From Holothuria scabra (lineage: Eukaryota > Echinodermata > Holothuroidea > Aspidochirotida > Holothuriidae), in contig CM074185.1 in NCBI GenBank assembly GCA_037179385.1, positions 6,443,371-6,507,370 of the forward strand: a stretch of DNA of 64,000 nucleotides. The letters run 5' to 3'. The position numbers and the translations under genes are program-made. Of this stretch, positions 58,800 through 64,000 are shown piece by piece. Position 1 is the first letter of the stretch; every line of letters starts with the position of its first letter. Below the pieces are notes generated by a model. It did not search any database and was not told the DNA's origin. It saw only the letters and a list, made by a program, of their open reading frames with translations.

Positions 58800-58995
58800 T
58801 GAGTTAGAGTTTTACTGCCCACTTTCCAACCAACTGATTCAGGTTGAGCTGGCTGCGACCTTTTTTCCAGTTATGGCTTACTGGTTTGTTTTTTCTTCTC
58901 CATTTCTTATGCTGAGCACCAAGCACGTTGGCAGTAGGAATTCCCTTTAAAGTTCGGTATGACCTGGCCGGGACTTGAACTCCCAACCTCCTGAC
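58800..58995 (-). mobile_element. SINE copy with tRNA-like B box
   Basis: The minus strand reads GTTGGGAGTTCAAGTCCCGG (B box), CCAACGTGCTTGGTGCTCAG, then the family body and 3' end. The B box is the best preserved in the window. Confidence 0.75.
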
Positions 58996-59104
58996 TGGTG
59001 GGGTATGTGAGACTTAGTCTCAACTGTCACCTGATATAATTACTGTCTTTGCAAAATGCCAACATTGATCTGAGGTCAGATTGATTTTTGGTTTCGATGA
59101 TAAG

Positions 59105-60345
59105 AGAAACCAATGCATTCATGAGGGCGGGCATGTGTATGTATGTATGTGTGTGCGTGCGTGTGTGTGCGTTTGTGACACTTTGCTTGTTAACACGATA
59201 TCTCAAGATAGGAATGTCTGACAGTTTTCAAACTTGGTACATAGATGCACCATATTGAGAGGAAGAACTCTATTGTTTTTGGTGGAGGTCAAAGGTCATC
59301 TGGGGTCACCAGGGGTCAAAGTCTGAAAATCTCGTTAACACGATATCTCAAGATAGGAAGCTTGGACAGATTTCATATGTAGTATGTGGATGCGTTATAG
59401 TCAGTAGATGGTCCCTATAGTTTTTGGCTGAGATCAAAGGTCATCTGGGGTCACGCTGGGTCAAAGTCTGAAAACCTTGTTAACGCGATACCTCAAGATA
59501 GGAAACTTGGATAGATTTCATCTTTGATATGTGTATGTGTTATAGTCAGTAGATGGTCCCTATTGTTTTTGTGGCAGGTCAAAGGTCATCTGGAGTCACC
59601 AGGGGTCAAAGTCTGAAAGTCTCGTAAACACGATATGTCAAGATAGGAAGTTTGGATAGATTTCATATTTAGTATGTGGATGTGTTATAGTCAGTAGATT
59701 GTCCCTATCGTTTTTGGCCTAGGTCAAAGGTCATCTGGGGTCACTGGGGGTCAAAGTCTGAAAATCTTGTTAAAATGATATCTCAAGGGAGGAAGCTTGG
59801 ATAGTTTTCATATGTACTTTGTGAATGCGTTATAGTCAGTAGATGGTCCCTATTGTTTTTGTGGCAGGTCAAAGGTCATCTGGGGTCACCAGGGGTTAAA
59901 GTCTGAAAACCTTGTTAATGTGATATCTCAAGTTAGGTAGCTTGGATAGATTTCATATTTGGTACATGTGGATGCGTTATGGTCAGGAAATGGTACCTAA
60001 TGTTTTTGATGGATGTCAGAGGTCATCTGGGGTCTTTGCTGGTCAAAGTCTAAAAATCCTGCTTATGCAAGATCTCAAGATAGGAAACTTGGATAGATTT
60101 CACATTTGGGTGTGTGGATGCATTTGGGTATGTGGATGCATTATGGTCAGAAGATGGTCCCTAGTGTGTTTGGCAGAGATGAAAGGTCATCTGGGGTCTC
60201 CAGGGGTCAAAGTCTGGAAACTTTTTTAAATATAATCTTTCAAGATAGCTGTTTGTCCATTTGTCTGTCTGCTTGTCTGTCTAGCTATGTATGGCTTTTA
60301 TGGAGGTCAAAAGGTCATGTGGAATGACAAAATTATTCTTTGAAC
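59105..60345 (+). repeat. Ordered DR1 array, ~146-bp period, opposite orientation
   Basis: A (GT)n-rich tract at 59,130-59,170 leads into about eight units. AGGTCAAAGGTCATCTGGGG or close variants lie near 59,287, 59,432, 59,577, 59,724, 59,869, 60,015, 60,178 and 60,304, so spacing is 145-147 bp for most. Each unit also carries GGGGTCAAAGTCTG and CGATATCTCAAGATAGGAA. Confidence 0.9.
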
Positions 60346-61594
60346 ATGCTAGAATAACATTTGAATGAGAAGAAGATAATGGTGCATGATGGCATTCTTT
60401 GAAACGGAACATTTATGTATCATTGAAACCTCAATGCATTTTTGCATTCTGGTTTAATAAAAATTTGATATTGGTCCGATACAGATGTCGGGTCATCCTT
60501 AAACCATTGCTTAGACTTTGAATGTGAAAGTTTACTGGCTAGTTGTACAATTTGCTTGCCCCTTTCAAACATTAAGTAGTCAGAATCATCCTATATTCCA
60601 ATGTTTGCAAAAGGAGAAACTGTTGCTGTACTTCATTGTGAAACTATTGTTACATGTACTTCATTGTGGCCCCCTGTGGACTAGGGGCTGTAGAATATGC
60701 CCACTGTGTTTCCGGTATATATCCTAAGAGGTGACCAAAAGGCAACCAAACTTTCACTTGAACGATACAGTACTTGAAAATAAATTTAAACTTCAAACTT
60801 TTTATCGAGTTGACTGACACTGTATAACACATTCGTGTTGGTATTTGTTCAAATCTCATCTAACTGTATTTTATTGTGAATCATATACAATGCTGCCCTC
60901 ACCTTCATAACAACCTCTGAGTTGGAACTTATGGTGTTGTACCCAGGTATTAACATGCTATATGGTTGCAGCACTATATGTAGCATTAATTTGCATATAC
61001 TGTCCATGCTGTGCTGTTACATGTACCATTTACATCTTACATCATACAAACTGTATACTGTAACTCTAAATTTGGTGTAACTGTGTGTACCCTCAAATTA
61101 ACTTTATAAGACTGTGTATTCTATGTGACTATTATGAAATGTTATCAGTCTACCCATATACATAGACCTATAGTTATAGGTCTAGATGTTTTGTTATTTC
61201 AAACAAGATTTACTAGATGTAAACACACAGTGGAACTTGTCTGAAGTAGGGTTATGTGATGGCACCTGTGTGTACTGTGCTGTAGTTCTCAATGTAGATC
61301 AGTTTTCATCAATATCTAGATTGTTTATTTTACAGCAAATATGATTTACAAACAAGTGTACCATACTGTACAGTTTACATACTTTTTAGTACAGTAAATT
61401 TGTGCAAGCACATTCAGGGGATTTGTAAGAAACATTGACAAGGTTGAAGGCATGTTTTGGAACAGTTTTCATACAGGCTGCCATGTACAGTAAGCTCTTC
61501 CCTGCCCATTTCTAATTTTCATAAATCTATGTAGCCCCTCTAATTACTACACTATGACCACCTTTGTAACCCACACATAGAGTACTGGTATTAA

Positions 61595-61872
61595 GGGCCT
61601 AACCCCCAAATAGTTCCAGTTTTCCTGAACTTCTTTCTTGAGCCCCTCCCACAGCTGTGTAAACCTCATCCAGGCACAATCTCAGTTTTCTTCAGGATGG
61701 CTATACCAAACCCCAATCTGTAATCAAAACACACTTACTACAGTACATGCTGTGTAATGTTAACTGCAGTACTCTGCATTTTTGAATTCACTGTCAATCA
61801 AAGAGCTGTGCCAGTTTAGAATTTCTGTGGACTACTACAAAAATTGAGGTTTTGGATGAGTGGATTAGGCCT
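61595..61872. mobile_element. TTAA-flanked MITE, copy 3 (inverted, older)
   Basis: Flanked by TTAA (61,591-61,594; 61,873-61,876). Blocks such as TCATCCAGGCACAATCTCAG and GAGCCCCTCCCACAG are reverse complements of the copies at 19.2 and 21.6 kb. It is more diverged than those two. Confidence 0.8.
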
Positions 61873-61944
61873 TTAATGTCCTGGATTTGGATTAGTAGGC
61901 CTATTGTTTGATTTTTGGGGTACTTTTTTAGGTTCCCACCATTG

Positions 61945-62100
61945 GCTTACTGGACCTGATTCTGCTAATGAGGGTTTTTGTGTACCATTCATCCTGAAGT
62001 AGGGAAAGCAAGCCAGTGAGCCACACAAAGGTCGTGGCTCTCTGGTCTTACCAATTGGTTAGAAGCTGGGCTGTAAAACTCCAGCGAACTAACTAACCAT
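61945..62100 (+). mobile_element. SINE copy (same family)
   Basis: Contains GAAGTAGGGAAAGCAAGCCA, GTGAGCCACACAAAGG and TTGGTTAGAAGCTGGGCTGT, with a CTAACTAACC tail. Confidence 0.7.
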
Positions 62101-62109
62101 TTGTCTTGA

Positions 62110-64000
62110 AAAAAAATAAAAGATGTTTGAGAGGCAAAAACACGGGAGTATTGTATGGTGTGGTTTATGGTGGAAACTTTTTTAAGATATTTCTCCTTAC
62201 AAAGGAGCTACTACAAAATGCATTTCTGTGCAAAAAGTTAAGAGTTGATCAGTCAGTATATCTTCAATCTTTATTACCCAGAAAAAAAAAATGGTGGTCA
62301 GACAGTCAACTTTTGACTTTAGTTGTACCTTGCCCTTGTCAAGCATGAAAAATGAACTCTGGTCCAAGTAACTCTTGTAATATTCCTGCATTAAAATGTT
62401 CTCTATATCTGCAGTGAGTCTAGGACCAAGGGAGTATGTCTGACTCTTGGAATTCTCTCCAGCTAAGGTCCTTGCTCCAACCCCCCCCCCCTCCCCTGCC
62501 CCAGCTTAGCTGATTCATCTGCATCCCAAAGTTTGGGCAAGATTCATTATGATCTAGAGCAAATCTCTTTTCTCATGTACAGTATTTCCACTTCTGGGAT
62601 TCAGTATGAAGTAACCAGACTTCAGACTCTCAAGCTGGGGTCACTATGGGGTTTAAATGGGATTGAAAATGGAGGAGTGTACTGTACAACAGGAAGGTAT
62701 CTGGCCTGGGTATTATTAAAAGGGCATTAACCATACTTCAGTATTTTGTTAGTATTCAGTGTTAGTAGCATCTGAATATATTTGCCTTTTCAGCTCTCTT
62801 GTAGTTTGTTTACATTTTATTCAGTATGTGTTCACATGTTAGTACTAACAAATAATTTTTGATAGCGTATTTATTGATGTGTTGTTCACCAACTTCAAGA
62901 TGACAGGATTTCCATAAGAATATTGTACAGTGAAGCATCCAAGATTTGTTTGAAAGTCATTTTCATCAAGGACGACTGTTGGCGGGATGTCTGCTGTTTG
63001 GTCTGTGAAAAAAGGCAGGAAATAGGCCTAAGCAGAAAAGTTTCAGAGATGGTGTGTTTTGTCAGAACACGTACAAGCTCAATACTAAGACCTTGGTACA
63101 GTAGTCAAGCTGATCCCCTCAGGTTTCTTTTTTGGTATTGTGTACTACGTAAAAATGAGTTATAGCTCCTTTTTTTCTGTGTGTGCAGGAAAGAACTGTA
63201 CCATGTACCAATGAGTCCATGTAAAACTAAATTTATGGTTTCCATAGGCTCAAACAGTAGTATGCACTGCACCTGTATCATGTAGGTGTAAGCTACTAAG
63301 ATACTGTATCCTGAGCATGGACTGCTGTACAGTGAAAGTGGATTAGAATGTGACCTTCAGCTACTGTAAATGCATGCCAATCATTAATCAGATGATTGTA
63401 AGACAGATTAGTTTGAATTATGAGTAGGTTGCAATTTTCAATACATCTCTTGAGTTCAATGGATTGAGCTGAGGGCAAGTACTGTAGTCTGTGTCATCAC
63501 ATTTGTACTATAGTGGGTGGTATATCACAGGTATGTACATCTCTGAGATCTGGAGTGATCCCAGATCTGGCCCTTATGGAACAGTTTTTTCATACCAGAA
63601 AAGTACACATCTTTAGTGCAGTATGAGTACAAAAAGTGTACAATGATTTTTGTGTACTCAAGTTTGAATAAAATGCATTGAATTTGCATTCTCAAATACA
63701 TACTGTACTGTACATGAGTATAGTCAAATGTACTCAGTATAGGTACATGCACAGAATGCCGCCCATTCACATAAAGTACTTAGTCTAGAAACTTTTTTGG
63801 GTCGCTGATCTTTGAAGGGGGGACATCCCTATGTCCCAACATCTCTGTCTTCTGAAGTCTCTACTGACAGTAATGTACTTTGGTACCAACAAAGTGTAAT
63901 TTGGTGGTGTTTTTCGGAACATAGATGTTTCAGAATGTAGATCTGTAAACCCTTTGTAGTAATATATGCATTTCAGTATTTATGCATTTTTAGAATTTCT
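62110..64000. other. Stretch without a recognisable gene
   Basis: AT-rich with many CTGTAC/GTACAG motifs and a poly-C run at 62,480. Open frames of up to 81 codons show no domain or exon boundaries. Confidence 0.6.

Noticed and set aside
60106..60327. Open frames across the DR1 array at 60 kb
   Set aside because: The frames are translations of the ~146-bp repeat (recurring SLETFL- and DRFHI-type peptides) and have no independent support.

Overview
This is an AT-rich animal nuclear DNA window dominated by introns and repeats. It shows GT/AG introns, CR1-like LINE remnants, tRNA-derived SINEs, many MITEs with TA, TTAA or 8-bp target duplications, and AACGTTAG/AGGCCTAGG motif-rich stretches. 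That mix suggests a marine invertebrate deuterostome, an echinoderm being my best guess. The taxonomic call is inference from repeat style, not from a marker gene. Nothing prokaryotic is present.

One gene can be read with confidence. It lies on the minus strand and encodes a seven-transmembrane receptor related to the cyclic-AMP-receptor-like (Dictyostelium CAR-like) GPCRs. Eight exons between 17,490 and 785 join in phase through GT/AG junctions. They give TM1 to TM7, the paired cysteines of TM3 and ECL2, a WCW motif in ECL2 and a terminal stop. Two further upstream exons at 26,555-26,481 and 50,077-50,050 fit in phase and would supply the N-terminus. With them the open frame is 909 nt (302 aa) and the gene spans about 49 kb. 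They are less certain.

Region 1-17.5 kb (the receptor body): the introns hold degenerate arrays of a ~145-bp unit carrying the nuclear-receptor DR1 motif AGGTCAAAGGTCA. Two shorter minisatellites appear to have been copied from the 3' ends, including the splice donors, of exons 5 and 6. A 1.7-kb transposon with TA duplications sits just downstream of the TM1/TM2 exon.

Region 17.5-50 kb (probable first introns, or intergenic if the upstream exons are wrong): it holds TTAA-flanked MITEs, three CR1-like LINE fragments, a nested inverted-arm structure at 26.8-32.5 kb, a 401-bp perfect-ended fold-back MITE, a 1.4-kb hAT-type element with an 8-bp duplication, and a cluster of CRE (TGACGTCA) sites. 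A possible small gene for a 79-aa secreted protein lies on the plus strand at 45.1-45.6 kb.

Region 50-64 kb: a CpG-containing promoter-like stretch near 50.1-50.5 kb is followed by LINE, SINE and MITE copies. A second, well-ordered DR1 array (59.1-60.35 kb) lies in the opposite orientation. I saw no other convincing protein-coding gene. Transcript data would be needed to settle the 5' end of the receptor.
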